NCBI GenBank assembly: GCA_051294375.1
Contig: CM119271.1
Coordinates: 9,439,308 to 9,503,307, forward strand
Source: Paraspadella gotoi
Taxonomy: Eukaryota > Chaetognatha
Length of the DNA: 64,000 nt
Direction of reading: 5' to 3'
A program made the translations under genes and the position numbers. Shown here in pieces: positions 37,335-57,555 of this stretch (its first letter is position 1; each line of letters opens with the position of its first letter). The notes beneath the pieces were generated by a model, which was not told the origin of the DNA, did not search any database, and saw only the letters and a program-made list of their open reading frames with translations.

Positions 37335-37520
37335 AAAACATTTACTACACTTCGTTGATGGGAATCAGGTCTCTGGGAGTGAACATAAACGAGACTGTTA
37401 AGAGAGAGCCTTGATTGAAAGCTTGCAGCGACCTGCCTATGTCATATCTTGCTAAGAGTGGACATGGGGCCTTAAACCACCAAATGAGTCCTGTCCGAAA
37501 GTTTAGGGGCAAGATAACTT
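37335..37520 (+). repeat. Fragment of the ~300-bp repeat family
   Basis: Degraded partial copy containing AGAGAGAGCCTTGATTGAAA and GCAGCGACCTGCCTATGTCA. Confidence 0.75.
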
Positions 37521-37679
37521 TAAATTGTTGTACTAATTTTAATTTCTTAAGATTATTATTTAAGGATTTGGGGCAATCCAGTCATCCATGCCCTCTGGAT
37601 GTCCAGTGTTATATTTCATGTATTATTTATTAAAAGAATGCAAAGAATCAGAAAAAGTTTTTTCATATTCAGCTTTGTG

Positions 37680-38045
37680 GAGAGTACTTCTGGCCACGAA
37701 AGGGACTTCTGGAGTTTAGCGCGCCTCTGAGAGCTTTCGCGAGCCCGGTTCTTTGTCAGAGCCATCCAGGCGTGGCGGGTGGCGATGGCGGCCGAGCTAG
37801 AGGTCCGGTGGAAGGAACCAACTTAGCGCGAGAGATCTCTTCTTCTCTGAGCTCCCGGATGCTGCTGATGATAGACTAAGTGAACGCCTCAAGAGGAGTC
37901 GATGGTGACCGGTGAGTCCGTTCCTCTAAACCATTTCCACAAGATTCATATGGCGTCCAACGTTCCACTGGACTCACGGGGCTACGGCCAGAGAGGTCTG
38001 GGCGGCGCCAATGCCAGACGAGTTTGGGGCAAAACGTCCGTGTCC
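37680..38045 (+). mobile_element. Possible relic LTR-retrotransposon end with primer-binding site
   Basis: A GC-rich island in AT-rich DNA with no usable ORF. Near its end, TGGCGTCCAACGTTCCACT follows ACAAGATTCATA. This resembles the primer-binding region after a 5-prime LTR, where TGGCG(C/T)CCAACG-type sequences pair with a tRNA 3-prime end. No matching second LTR is seen in the window. It could instead be a CpG-rich promoter: ATGGTGACCG followed by GTGAGT at 37901-37916 looks like a splice donor. Confidence 0.3.
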
Positions 38046-39839
38046 ATCCAATCACTAATTAAATTTTAATGAGTAATAATATCACTTCATTTCTATTATA
38101 CAATTCGTTCCTATATCAACGTTTTCATTTTTCCGTAGTCAGCCTCCGTATTTCCGTTATTTTCTATAGGTCCGGAACGAAGGATTTCAGCTTTACCGTC
38201 GATTCCGTCGGACTAATGATTAAAGTACTACGTAGTCAAATCTTATGTTAACCACTTTTTCGGCTCGTTGAGCCGGCGAAAGTTGATCCCTCGGAAGGCG
38301 CTATTTTTTCGTGTTTTTTGCCCATAAACTTTTTGAACGCCTGGACCGATTTTAATAATTTATTTCAGTAAACTAGACGTAATTTCCACGTCGAATCGGT
38401 ACCAAATTATCGAAATCGAGCCACAAGGAAAAAAGACGAATGTTTTCTCTACCTGTTGGCAATTGGAACAAGGACGAATATTTATTAGAAAATGTTTTTA
38501 ATTGATCTCCCCCTAAATACTGATACCCTCCATTCTCTTACTTCACTTGGAAAGTCATTTTTCCAAATGAATTTCAAATTTTTATTTTTTAATGAGAAAG
38601 CTGAATTCTTGCGTCTGGGCCTCCTTTAATAAAGGAAATTTTAAATGTGGTATTAATTTTCAGATAACGCACAGGAAAGTAAGAAAAAAAACCAAATCCC
38701 TCTTAAAATTCAAAACAAGATGTTATTTTCAATTTGGTAAAAACATTTTCTGACCCGAAATATCTTTCGGTTCCTTGACTCTTGTCAACAGTGGAAGTTT
38801 TTAGGAAGAGATAAAGAGCGCTTCCCTTCTTCTTTATACTTGTAATTAATGTTAGACGGTTACACTTTGATCCAATTAATGATTTGACTTTAAAAGAAAC
38901 TTGAATTAAAATTTTTCATTACCTTAAATTTTTTATCCATTCCTGATTTTTTTAAAAATTTTTTTGTTTTTTGGAGAAAAAAAATAATCAGCTTAAACAA
39001 GGCCAGACGGAAAGTGATGGAACTCAACAATCGTACGGAAAAAACTGGACAAATTTCAACTATAATCTGCCGTTCTGACACTGAATGCTATTTAAGTTAG
39101 TAAACAGTGAATGAAAACAATTTAATTCTTTAATCATTTTCAAACAGAAAACCACTACAGTACTAGGCACTCGAAGGACAGAGTACAGAAGTTCGTCGTC
39201 TGTTCGTCTTTGTTGGAAATCATTTGAGTTCCTGAAAAGTCGACAGCAAAATTTCAAATTGAATTGATAATAAAATCTGAAATGGCATGTTGATTTTTTC
39301 ATAATTTTTTTGTTAATCCTTTCTCTCTCATCTCTATCTCAACTCGTTATAAATAATTTATAGGATATATGTTTCAGTTTACAATATTTACAACGAATTT
39401 TATTTCAAAGAAACATTTCAAACGTTTGGCTTTGAATGCCAAAGCCTTCATCAAGCGTCAAATATTTTGTAAATTGTTAGACAAGTTTTTGTGTGAAAGA
39501 AGGAGAGAAGAGTGAGAGAGTTAGAGAACTTGGCTCTCCCGCGTCGCGAGGAGAGACGAGAGAGAGAGAAAGAAAAAGTTTTCCCGCCAACGATACGCAA
39601 TATTAGGTCACTCTGTTTAATCGGAGTGATCTCGGTCAAGTTAAAATTTTTTTTATACACGTAACGTTTTCCGTTCCATCAAAACGCGTTAATTAGGTCA
39701 TGTGACGGACAACGACGAACGAAACGAGACGACGACGACGACGTCACAAAGAAAAAAGCAAACCTAAAAATTATAGCCTGAACCCGCTTCGCCGGTCAAG
39801 CTCGATAAAAAATCATTGACAGTGTTAATGAGTTCGCTT
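38046..39839. other. Spacer without genes
   Basis: AT-rich sequence. A short hairpin CGGCTCGTTGAGCCG lies at about 38260-38275, and a GA-rich patch of the relic PLE repeat is at about 39495-39575. No coding signal is seen. Confidence 0.55.
39400..39460 (-). other. Decayed hammerhead ribozyme / PLE terminal-repeat relic
   Basis: The minus strand reads TTGATGA, stem II GGCTTT/AAAGCC, then AAACGTTTG. The first core base and the G of GAAA are lost. Flanking CAACGAATTTTATTTC and a nearby GA-rich patch match the terminal-repeat context of the other hammerheads. It is probably not catalytic. Confidence 0.55.
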
Positions 39840-40640
39840 TGCTGTCATCTTCACCGTCGTTTTCGTCTTCATCGTTTTCGTCTCTTGTCTTTCGTTGTCG
39901 GTTTTGTCTTTCCTCTTCGTCGTCGTTTTCGTCTTTTTTTTGTCTTTTCGTTGTTCGTTTTGGTCTCCTCTCGTCGTTGTTTTCCTCTACTTTTTTCGTC
40001 ATATTCACTTATTTTTTTGTTTTGTTTTGTCGTTTTCATCAATTATAATAACAATCAACATGTCAATGATTAACTTATTAATCTGTACTTTGGAATCTGT
40101 TGACGTCGAGAGAAAGAGAGAGAGAGAGGAGAGAGAGAGCTAGAAGAAGATAAGAGAGAGAGAAACAACAGTCAAAAACTAAATCCCCGCTGCTTGCAGA
40201 AATTGAAACCTCTCTTTCTTCTCTCTCTTTCTGCTGCCGTACTCTTGTTTCTTTTACTTCGTCATATTTTTTTCATGGTCTTCGCCTTCATTTCGTCGTC
40301 GTTTTCGCCTTCGTTTTTGTCGTCTCTTCGTCTGTGTCGTCGTCGTCGTCCTTGCTGTCGTTTTCGTCATCGCTTTGTTGTCGTTTCCGTCGTCGTGTTG
40401 TCGTCTTCCTTCGTGCTCGTTTTCGGAGTTTCGTTTTTGTCATCGTATTGTTGTCGTCCTTTGTGCTTTCATCATCGTTTTTGTTGTTGTTGTCGTCTTG
40501 GTTCATCATTTTCGTCGACGATTTCGTCGTTGTTTTTTGTTTGGTTATCCATTTTTTCGTCTTCGCCGGTCGTTTTTCGTCATCTCTAGTTCGATGGTTT
40601 TGTCTTTTCGTCTTTTTCGTTATTCTTGCGTCATTGTCGG
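39840..40640. repeat. Long TTCGTCGTCGTTTTC-type strand-asymmetric repeat
   Basis: About 800 bases of T/C/G-rich, A-poor plus strand built from TTCGTC, GTCGTC and TTTTCGTC units. It is interrupted by a GA-rich patch at 40108-40170. The minus strand therefore keeps open frames rich in Lys, Asp, Thr and Arg (for example 40647-40288). I read these as products of base asymmetry, not a gene. Confidence 0.7.
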
Positions 40641-40904
40641 ATTTCAAGAATTAATTTTTAGAGTAGTTGGAAATAAAAAAAAATTCTATTATACCATCTT
40701 ACGTGAAAAAAAAATCGAGAACTTGGAAAAAGATTGCCTCTTACCGATTTTTAAAACAAAAATAGGCGAGCTGACAACATCGAATTTTTGATCCACTTTC
40801 CCCAATTGGAGCGAGAAGAAAGAACTATCATTTTTGAACGGGGAATGAAGGAACAAAAACGTTAATGAAATCAGCCTTTTACCCCCCCTGACCCCCTCGA
40901 TACT

Positions 40905-41520
40905 GGGTCCTAAAGGGAGTGGTCTTTCATACAATTGAAACTTTCTTTGAAATATTATACCACTTCATTGATAGGGAAGCCAGGCACTCTGGGAGTGAAT
41001 AAACGAGACTGTGAGAGAGTCTTGATTGAAACTTGCAGGGACCTGCTATGTCATTATCTTGTAAGAGTGATGGAGGCTTTAAACCACCAAGCCTGTCCAA
41101 AGTCAGGGGCAAGATAGCTTATTTATTAAATGAATGGATAATTTTTTATATTGGTTGTACCAATTTCATAAAATTCAGTCCTTGTATTTTGATGCTAGTG
41201 CGGAGTACAATAAGTATTCCCGACCTAATACTTAAGGGAGTGGTCTTTTCATACAATTGAAACTATTCATGGAAATATTATACCGCCTCATTGATAAGGA
41301 AGCCAGGTACTCTGGGAGTGAATAAACGAGACTGTGAGAGAGTCTTGAATGAAAGCTTGCAGAGACCTGCTATGTTATTCCCTTGTAAGAGTAACCTAGG
41401 CCTTAGCCCACTATTGCCTGTCCATTGGACAAAGTCTTGGGCAAGATAGCTTATTTATCAAATAAATGGATAATCTTAAATTGCTTGTACCAATTTCACA
41501 GCATAGCCTGTCCAAGGTCT
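40905..41520 (+). repeat. Tandem copies of the ~300-bp repeat family
   Basis: Two to two and a half head-to-tail units. The phrase CTCTGGGAGTGAATAAACGA occurs at about 40987 and 41311. The second unit is more degraded. Confidence 0.85.
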
Positions 41521-43008
41521 GAAAGGTTAGAAAGAATGTATATTTTGGCTGTGATTAATGTCTCTACCAATTTCATATTTGACGGCCCTACGACAATGGG
41601 AAAATTCTTCGCTGTGAGATTCCCCTGTCGTGAATTCGCTCAACGTTAGACTTTGACCATCGCTTCGTCGTTGTGAACTTCACATCGAAGCCGATTCGAA
41701 TCTTAAACCGGTCTGGTCGAACCAGTCCGAGACCGGTTTGAACTGGTTCCCGGTAATGACATGTCACGAACCTTTGTGAGACTTTTGAAGTGGTTTTTTT
41801 TGGGGGGGGGATTGAAGAAAAAAGCGTTAATCATTTCTAAAAACTGAACTTTGACTTCGGTGGAATAAAATCGATAAAGTTAAGTCAATAATAGAAAAAA
41901 AAAACTTTAACTATAACTTGAAATATTTACATTACTACAATGAGGCCACCCACGTGTTTGACGAATCTAATGGACCACTTGGGTTCCATAATCGGGTTTT
42001 TGAATCGGCAGCCGCCGCCGCCGCCGCAGCAGCAGCAGTCAATTGCCCCTTCGACGATCTCGAAACTGGTTGAGAGTCTCAAAGGTTTAAACACGAATTG
42101 CGGCAATTTTTAACGATCATTAACTGGTCTGTCGGTCGATAAAAAATAAATAAAAAGTTTTGAATATATAAATTTTTCTTTTAATTGCAATAAACTATTG
42201 TTATCTCTGGGTAATTTTTGGGTCAAGAGTACTTGCCGAGCAGCAAAATAAATAAATAAATAAATGAATAACGGCATGTAGTATGCAAATGAGAATCAGA
42301 GCGAGGTTTGTAGAAAACAAATGATAAGTCAATGAGACGCCACGATACAAAATTTACCGTTCCTTGTAAAGGTCTAAAAAAAAAAAAAAAATTACATACA
42401 ACCCAACGAAATACCATGCAAACTCTTTTGCTGAAAAATCGTACTCCTCCACCGCTGCCAAGACCTGAATATTTTATAGTTCCCTATTTGCCTATTGTCT
42501 CCTAACTAATAAACACATCATATTTTTTTTTTTGCGCTTTAATTGAGGCTTATATTCAATACGTCACTGAACAACGTAAGAATTGCGGGAGTCGAGAACC
42601 TTCTAGATCCGATGCCCTCTCTGCATATTTATTTACGCTACAGGTCCGTCGGGTTTTAGATGTCATTATGATAAACCATTTACCCAAAAACTAGTATTTA
42701 TAAAATTATTCGAGCATATTCACGCGATCGGACCCGCGCTATTAATCGATTTAATTAATTATTAGTTTTTGTTTTTTTAAAATTATTCGTAACTAATCAA
42801 CCCTCACCCACGCCTTCCCTTTGCGTATCGAACCGTCTAACGTTGAGCGCGACGATGTCGTCGTCGTTGTCGTCGTCGTTGTCGTCGTCGTCGTCATGTT
42901 CATCTTCGTCGTCGCCGTAGTCGTCGTCGTTGTTATCGTTGTCGTCGTCGCGACTCCCCGTCAAAAAATTCTATCCTGAAAGAGGGAATATGAGAGAGAG
43001 AGCGAGAG

Positions 43009-43085
<77 letters not shown>

Positions 43086-43123
43086 GCAGAGCGGTAATTC
43101 GAAAGAGAAACCCCTAAAACGAA
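41521..43123. other. Spacer downstream of the kelch gene
   Basis: No gene is seen. It contains a (CCG/CAG)-rich patch at 42010-42040, a (CGT)n-rich segment at 42850-42950 and a GA microsatellite at 42992-43087 just downstream of the kelch stop codon. Confidence 0.6.
42992..43087. repeat. (GA)n microsatellite
   Basis: GA dinucleotide array with two GAGC interruptions, 40 bases beyond the kelch gene stop. Confidence 0.95.
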
Positions 43124-50717
<7,594 letters not shown>

Positions 50718-51681
50718 CGTAATTGTGAAAATGAAAATTTATCATTAGCAGCAATTTTACAGTAAGGGTCGATCGCACGCGCTGGATTATAGATATCGTA
50801 ATTATTGATAATTTTCCACAAACAAATGTACTACGATGTTTAACTGAATATAATTTGAATATCCTTATGAAACGAAACGGAAGCCCAGACATTTTTCGTT
50901 CACCATTGGGCCCGTCGTAGTCGTGCGGTCTCGCTTGTTGCATGGCATGACAAGGAGCGCATGACATGTCAATCCGATCTCATTTGAACTCGACAAGCCC
51001 CCGTCTGGATAGGAACCGTGGAATCGCTCCGCCCTTACTCGGGAAGGACTTGGCGGCCGAGAGATCGATATTCGCCGGGGGGGGGGGCGAAGGATTTTTT
51101 GGCTCTAATTTCCAAATGTGCCTCGTTTCAGTTCCTTTATCACTAATATTAATTTTAATTTTGATATTTTACCAAACTTAATTTTAATATTAATATTTAA
51201 CTTTAATCTGATACCAAACTTATCTTTTTAATTCTTAACTCTTTTTATTTATTATAATCCTTAACAGCAATTTAATCTTTAACCCAAACCCTCAATGCTT
51301 ATAGTTAAACTGACCTTACTCTAATCTATAACCTTAATCACTAACATAATCCCTCAATTAATCCTTAAATTAATAACTTAAACCCTAACCTTAACCTAAT
51401 ATTTAAACTAAAAAATTATCTTAATTTCGAATTTAAGCTAAAACGGGGCGCTTTGGGAATATAAGGCCGATTATTTAGACTTGATCGGCGAGGGAGATTT
51501 TATTTTTTTTTGGTTGGTTGGGCCGTCATAAAAGCGGCAAGTTTGGCTACCGACGATTTGTAGCTCGTCTCTCTTTCCCGTGCTCATTTCGAAATTGAAT
51601 CGGCGGCTAGGGTTGGGGATTGTAGTCGTGATTGAGCGTGATAGGAATAAAGCTATTCGTGGCGTTTGTAACAGTATTTAA

Positions 51682-51684
<3 letters not shown>

Positions 51685-51762
<78 letters not shown>
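51685..51762. repeat. (GA)n microsatellite
   Basis: About 78 bases of GA followed by AAAG repeats. Confidence 0.95.
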
Positions 51763-51767
<5 letters not shown>

Positions 51768-53440
51768 AAGCCTTCTAAATTCTTGATAAAAAGCATTCCT
51801 CATTTCTCCCTAACTTAAAACATTCAAATTGCAGAAACAAAACAAAATAACAGGCCAAGCCACGCCAACACGCCAACCATCCAAATTCTAGCCTCGCCAA
51901 TGGCCCTCAGTTTATTCCGCCACCTCCTATTTATTCCAGCCTCTCACGCTCTCACACAAAAAAAAAGGCTCCACATTCCTGAGTTGACAATCCACGTCCA
52001 GGAATTGTTTGAACGAAACTCGGCAGAACCTCGGCTAGTTCACGCTGCATCCGAGATTCGCCGCGGCTCCGGCGCGCCGTCCTGCGGCCATTGGACGTCG
52101 AAAAGAATGAAGAGTGTCGATTGGAGGAAACGAAACGACTCGGCCGCGCATTCGTCGGACGGGAACTTTGAGAATTCGAGGCAGTGACGTCGTTTCAGTC
52201 TCGGTTCACGTATTTTCGTTTCAACGTTTCGACGCAGGCAGGTTTGGGAGAACCAGAAGAAGACAAAAAAAAAAAATATTCGAAGACAAATCTCGTATTT
52301 TTATTTTTATTCTCCTCGAGTGGTTTTAAAAAACGAATCTTGAAAAAAAAAAAAAAAAAAGAATTTCTCGAAAGTTAAAAATTCTAGGATGAAGCTCGGA
52401 ATTTAAAATCGGCAATCTTAGAAAACAGAGGGGAGTCTCAGAAACATATGCCGGAGCAGGTAAACGGAAATAGATGACGATATTGAGAGATGTTTGTTGC
52501 TTCTCTTAGCTCGGAATGTTTAGTTGGAGCTTGGAATATTCTTTGGATCCTGCTAATTCTCTTCTCTACCTAGAAATAGAAACTAGTGTAATCTTATATA
52601 ATATTGTACCAAGACTGTACTAAGATTGTTTTATTTCTTTGTTTCTGTATAATGTATACTTTTTTTTTAAATTTTCTTTCTCTGGTCTTCTCCCTCTTTT
52701 TACCAGGAACCGCCTCCTTTGTTTCTGGATTTTAATTTGGTTAATTTTAAGTAATTAAAACGTAATTTATGTTTGAATTTATCGAGCTCTTCTAAGTCAA
52801 GATAGTTTAAAGTTTCGTCTCAATGTTTTTCTCTTTGTTTATCCTTCGATTTAGGAGAATTCTCTCGTGACCTCCACTAGTCTCTCTCTCTCTCTCTCTC
52901 GTCACTTACCAATTCTTTCCCCTACGTCATTCGATTACCCAGGTTTTTCTTTCATCCTCTTAGCTCGGCTGAAACCGACAGACCGACAGACCGACCGACC
53001 GCAGGAGCAGCAACCTTCTTCCGCTGAATCTAAAAAAGAAAAGAAGTTAACTTACTTTTCTCACTTCCTACGCAGCCGCCGATCGTCGGAATGAGTAAGT
53101 TGCTCACCCCTTTCTTCTTTGTTTTTTGTCGTAAGAAGAATGGTTCGTTTTAAATCGAGTTTCTGAAGGATTATCAAAGTAAGTACCCCTCTTCAAAATT
53201 AAACCCTTTTGCGTTTTTTTTTTATTAATATCTCTTAACAATCTCGGGAAATGAGTCACAATACGTTCTTTTGGCGAGAATCTTTAAGGCCAATCCTACT
53301 AATGACGCAATCCACAATTCAAGACGAAAAAAAAACCCCAAAAAAACCGCCGAGCCTCGTCTTGTTTATCTTATTTTCTAAACGGGGAGAAAAACAGTTC
53401 AATTCATTTCGTCTTGCACATGGTCTAACTCGGTTCGAAG

Positions 53441-53442
<2 letters not shown>

Positions 53443-53517
<75 letters not shown>
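53443..53517. repeat. (TC)n microsatellite
   Basis: About 75 bases of TC with one CC interruption near the right end. Confidence 0.95.
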
Positions 53518-54652
53518 AACATTCCTGGCAAGATACTGGCTGAAAACTGTTTTCGCTCATTGAAGGAAGGAAAAAAAAAAAGACGTGAGTAGAGGGCGAC
53601 AGATAAAATCCTCAGATTATGAACGGATTTGTTGTGCAATGTTTTTTTTTTTGTTCCTTCGTTAAGGTTATCGGGAAAAATCGTGATTATTGTGATTATG
53701 TTTAGGATAGACATCAATGACGGCAAAAGTTAATATTTTGAAAAAAAAGAATGAAAGAAAGAAAGAAGTCAATTAAGAAAGAAAGAATGTAAGAATAAAA
53801 GAAAGAATGAAAGAAAGAAAAAAAGAATAAAATGAAAGAAAGGAAAAAAATAAAGAGTGAAAGAAGAGAAAAAGAAAATGAAAGAAAGAAAGAAATAACG
53901 AGGAAGAAACAAATAGAAAGAGATAGAAAGAAAGAAGAGAGTGAGAAGGAGAAAAAGAAAACACGATAACTCCGATGAAAAAAAAGTTTATAGCCATGTA
54001 CATAAAAATATTTAATATCATTAACAACAATCTTTCACTACTTTCACGATTTAAAACTCATTCGATTCACTTCCCTCCGCATATTGACCTCCTAAACTCC
54101 GGATGTAATCCGCTCAAACCGGTTCCACTCTATTTTTCCTTTGTCTCCGAATGTCGGTTCGACGCTGGAGTTTTCAAAACGAATTCAGGTTTCGTCTCCA
54201 TTTTTTTTTTAAAACTCAAAACCTCGTTTTGTTTCGGGGAGAGAGAGAGAGTGCTTCTCTGTGTGGAAAGACCGAGCGATTAATTTCGTCTCTCAGCCGC
54301 GTGGGCCGAGATTTTGTGACGAAGGTGGACCAGTTTCGAGTTCGATCACCTCACCTTCGGATTAACTTACCTTTTCGACGCTCTGCACCGAGACAAAAAA
54401 AAAAGGGTTGGGAATCGCCGAGGACAAGTTTTGGATTTTGAAATCGCGGATTGAATTGCGTCAACCGATTTTTGTTTTAATAAAGAGGCGTGCCCTCTGA
54501 CCGGCTCACTGCCCTGTACCCGCCCCACTGCCCTCTGCCCAGGTTTAGAAAGGGATCTTGTCTTTTCCCTCTGACCTTCCAAGCCTCGAGGCCAAATACG
54601 TTTGCAGGGCCTCAAAACGTCCTTCCAAGAGAGCCGAGTTTTTATCGATCGA

Positions 54653-54654
<2 letters not shown>

Positions 54655-54710
<56 letters not shown>
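54655..54710. repeat. (TC)n microsatellite
   Basis: About 56 bases of pure TC. Confidence 0.95.
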
Positions 54711-54713
<3 letters not shown>

Positions 54714-55583
54714 CGCCTTCAATACTCTTTATTAATGGTAAGCGACCGGACGAGTTTTCGGCCGTTGTTAAGGAGTGGACGCGATACCGGGTACCGAGGA
54801 AGTGACCGGACCAGTTTTTTGGGATTAACCCGGTTAACAAATTGTGTCCTCGACCACTTTTTTTTTTTTTATTGACGTACATACCAAAACTGGTTATCGA
54901 TCTACGCCCCGGCATTTTTTTTATATGGCAACGCCTTTATTTTCTTCTCCTTCCCCATTTTTCTTAGTCTTTTTCTTTTCTTTTTTTTTTCTTAGTTTTT
55001 TTTTCCCTCTTTATTCCCGGTGATTCAGGCCGGAGTTGGCCGCTTTACTGCCAACCAGTTGAAGATTTCTTTTTGTGCCGGTCGATTTTGCGGTGAGAAA
55101 TTGGAAAGGTTTTTTTTTTTTCGAGAAAAAAAAAGTTGGCGGAGGAAAATAAGTAAACTTATCTTCTTAAAGATTTGCAAATATATCTCAATATAACCTG
55201 GGTAATTGGGCTACACAAGCCAATTCGGATGAACGATGAATCTATTTTGCGATTGCAATCTGGTTGCAAAGGAAGATCTCTCATTTTCCGATTTTGTTTA
55301 TTTTTGTTAAGAACTGGAACAATTTAAATTTAACCCATCTATGACAATAATTTTCGTCGTTTATTTGTACAGTATTCAACTCATAATAAATCAATCAAAC
55401 TTCTTCTTTCTCTAACTTTTTTTTTACTTTTTGTGTCTATTTTTCTTTTGATTTCAAAACCAGTCCATTATTCCGAGCCCTCTCTGGCATAAAATAGAAC
55501 AAGAATTTCCTTCTTATTAAAATCGAGCTCCTCGCAGTTCACTAACCCAGACTCGATTCACAGCAAGAAGGATGTTCACCCCC

Positions 55584-55608
55584 NNNNNNNNNNNNNNNNN
55601 NNNNNNNN
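55584..55608. other. Assembly gap (25 N)
   Basis: Twenty-five unknown bases, flanked on the right by sequence rich in ATGA and GATATG motifs (to about 55960). Confidence 0.99.
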
Positions 55609-56013
55609 GAAGAGATGAGAGTTATGAAATGATATTGAACATTATTAGGTAAGTCGATGTGAATGAATGAAGATGATATGAACGTGTATATGTATATTGC
55701 GAGATCGAGTGAGAATGAAGGAGCGAAATAGATATGATATCGAAAAGGATAGTAAAAACTGAGAAAGAATAAATGACCCAATGAAGTCGAGATGAATGAT
55801 GAACTCGTAGAAAGTATTATCAATATTGCAATAAAGATAAATGGTATGATATTGCAGTATAATGCATGATATATGAATGTTTGATACTACTAAAAATAGA
55901 AAGAAAGGAATAGAATGAGTATGAGTGAAATGAAGTAAATGAAATGAAATGAATGGAAGAATGAGAAAGAAGAGAAGTAAACACGGAACCACCGAAGAGA
56001 AATGACAACAGAA

Positions 56014-56125
56014 AAAGAAATTATTTCATTTCTAAATTTGTGCTCACGATGGAATAAAAAAATTCATGGCGATGTTTCGTGCCTCGACAAAATTCGACGT
56101 TTTTAAGTGTCCTCTCATTTCCTCT

Positions 56126-56157
<32 letters not shown>

Positions 56158-56348
56158 ATCGGGCATTTTATGATCGCGTTGTGAAGGTGGGTTCAGTAAG
56201 GGGGGGGAGAGGGGGGCACTGCAGAGAGAGAGAGAGAGAGGAAATGAGAGGACACTTAAAAACGTCGAATTTTGTCGAGGCACGAAACATCGCCATGAAT
56301 TTTTTTTACCACCTGGAGTCACAAATTTAGAAATGAAATAATTTCTTT

Positions 56349-56350
<2 letters not shown>
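56014..56350. repeat. Long inverted repeat (hairpin-forming)
   Basis: The arms at about 56014-56125 and 56222-56350 are near-perfect reverse complements. Shared blocks include ATTATTTCATTTCTAAATTT, CATGGCGATGTTTCGTGCCT and TTTTTAAGTGTCCTCTCATT. A mismatched bubble of about 13 bases interrupts each arm, and TC/GA tracts flank a loop of roughly 100 bases. It could be a foldback element or a source of hairpin RNA. Confidence 0.88.
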
Positions 56351-56379
<29 letters not shown>

Positions 56380-56629
56380 TCCTCTCTCTCTCTCTGCGCT
56401 TCTGCGAATCGAAAACGACAAATTATGGTTCTTTTTTAAAAGCCTCAAAAAAATATTCAATCAGGTTTCGAATCGAGTTTTGCGATTTTTTTTTTTGGTC
56501 TTCAGTCTTTCATTTCAATTTCTTTCTTTTGTCTCCTCTTTTTCGACGCTGGGAAAGTTTCGAGGGAAGAGTGAGGACTAAGGAGGGTAAGAAAGAATCT
56601 CACAACGGAAGCTGTCGCCTCGTTTTGGG

Positions 56630-56995
56630 TTTAGGGTCTGCAGCGTTTGTGATTGTGATTATATCTGTTTGTGGTTTTGAGTTTTTAAAGCATGATTTAT
56701 CTTGATTGAAAACTGGTAAGTTGGGAATGAAAAAGAATTAAAGTAATTTTAGTCTTTTTCAATTTTTGTCAGTTGAATGTTTGAATTAATGAATGCTTAT
56801 TTAATAGTTAATCCGTCAGAAACGTCTGAAACGGCCTCCAAAATATATCCCGCTTGTTGCTTTGGCTTAATACGACGAGAATAATAAACTCAAGTTGGGA
56901 AAGAAAATAGAACTACAATGAGCTGTTTACTCTATACAGTTACTCTTTATTTATGAATTTCATTTTTTTCTTCGTCTCGACGTAGATGGCCTGCC
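56630..56995 (+). repeat. Direct repeat A flanking the viral insertion
   Basis: 366 bases from TTTAGGGTCTGCAGCG to GATGGCCTGCC, repeated at 62241-62874. By eye the copies differ only by one-base indels in homopolymers, plus a ~266-bp insertion in copy B. The sequence contains AATAATAAACTC (possible polyadenylation signal). Downstream, 57095-57117 contains ATTGGCGACGAGGAACG, which resembles a retrotransposon primer-binding site, so an LTR origin is possible. Confidence 0.9.
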
Positions 56996-57555
56996 TGTTT
57001 GTGCCTCTGTAGTTTCGATCACGTTGGCTGACTTTAGTTCTTAAATAACGTTCAGTTTTTGGAACAGGTTGGCGAGTTTATTTATCAACAAACAATTGGC
57101 GACGAGGAACGAAGATAAAAATGTTTGTTTCATAAAAACGAGGTGTGAAATTAATTCTTAATTTCGAGATTAAAATATAAAAACGTAAATATAAAATCAA
57201 TTAAAAATAAACCCCAACGGCGAGATGTTAAAAACGTTGAACGTTCTAGAGGCAACGACTTTCTCTCTCTAAAACATTGTTAAAGTTAAAAATAAGACGG
57301 ATACCAATTGTCCCTTTTTTCCCCCTTTCTTCGCGACTGAATCAGTTGTAAAACTTTTCCCTATTATTTGGCCGTCTCGATCGCGATGTCGTCCGCCGGT
57401 GACTCGCGGACGTTGAACTTTTATTCCGCGCGGGAACGCTCGCGTCGGCCGCCACGACCGTCAAAACAGTTTTGGGTGTGCTGTTCATGACGGGTCCCGT
57501 TCCGAGTTCCTCTTCACCTTTTCCCTTCATGTTCCTTTCGTTTTTCCTGTTGTGT

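Larger units (their letters stand above)
50718..56013. other. Intergenic stretch between the kelch gene and the viral insertion
   Basis: No convincing gene. A GC-richer zone at 50880-51110 upstream of the kelch start may be its promoter. 51900-52200 is GC-rich with a CCATTGG box and TGACGTCG and could be another promoter. A 19-base candidate exon (53076-53094) with good splice sites ends in ATGA. GA/TC microsatellites and a GAAA tract (about 53745-53960) are listed or visible here. Poly(T) runs are frequent from 54850 to 55140. Confidence 0.5.
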
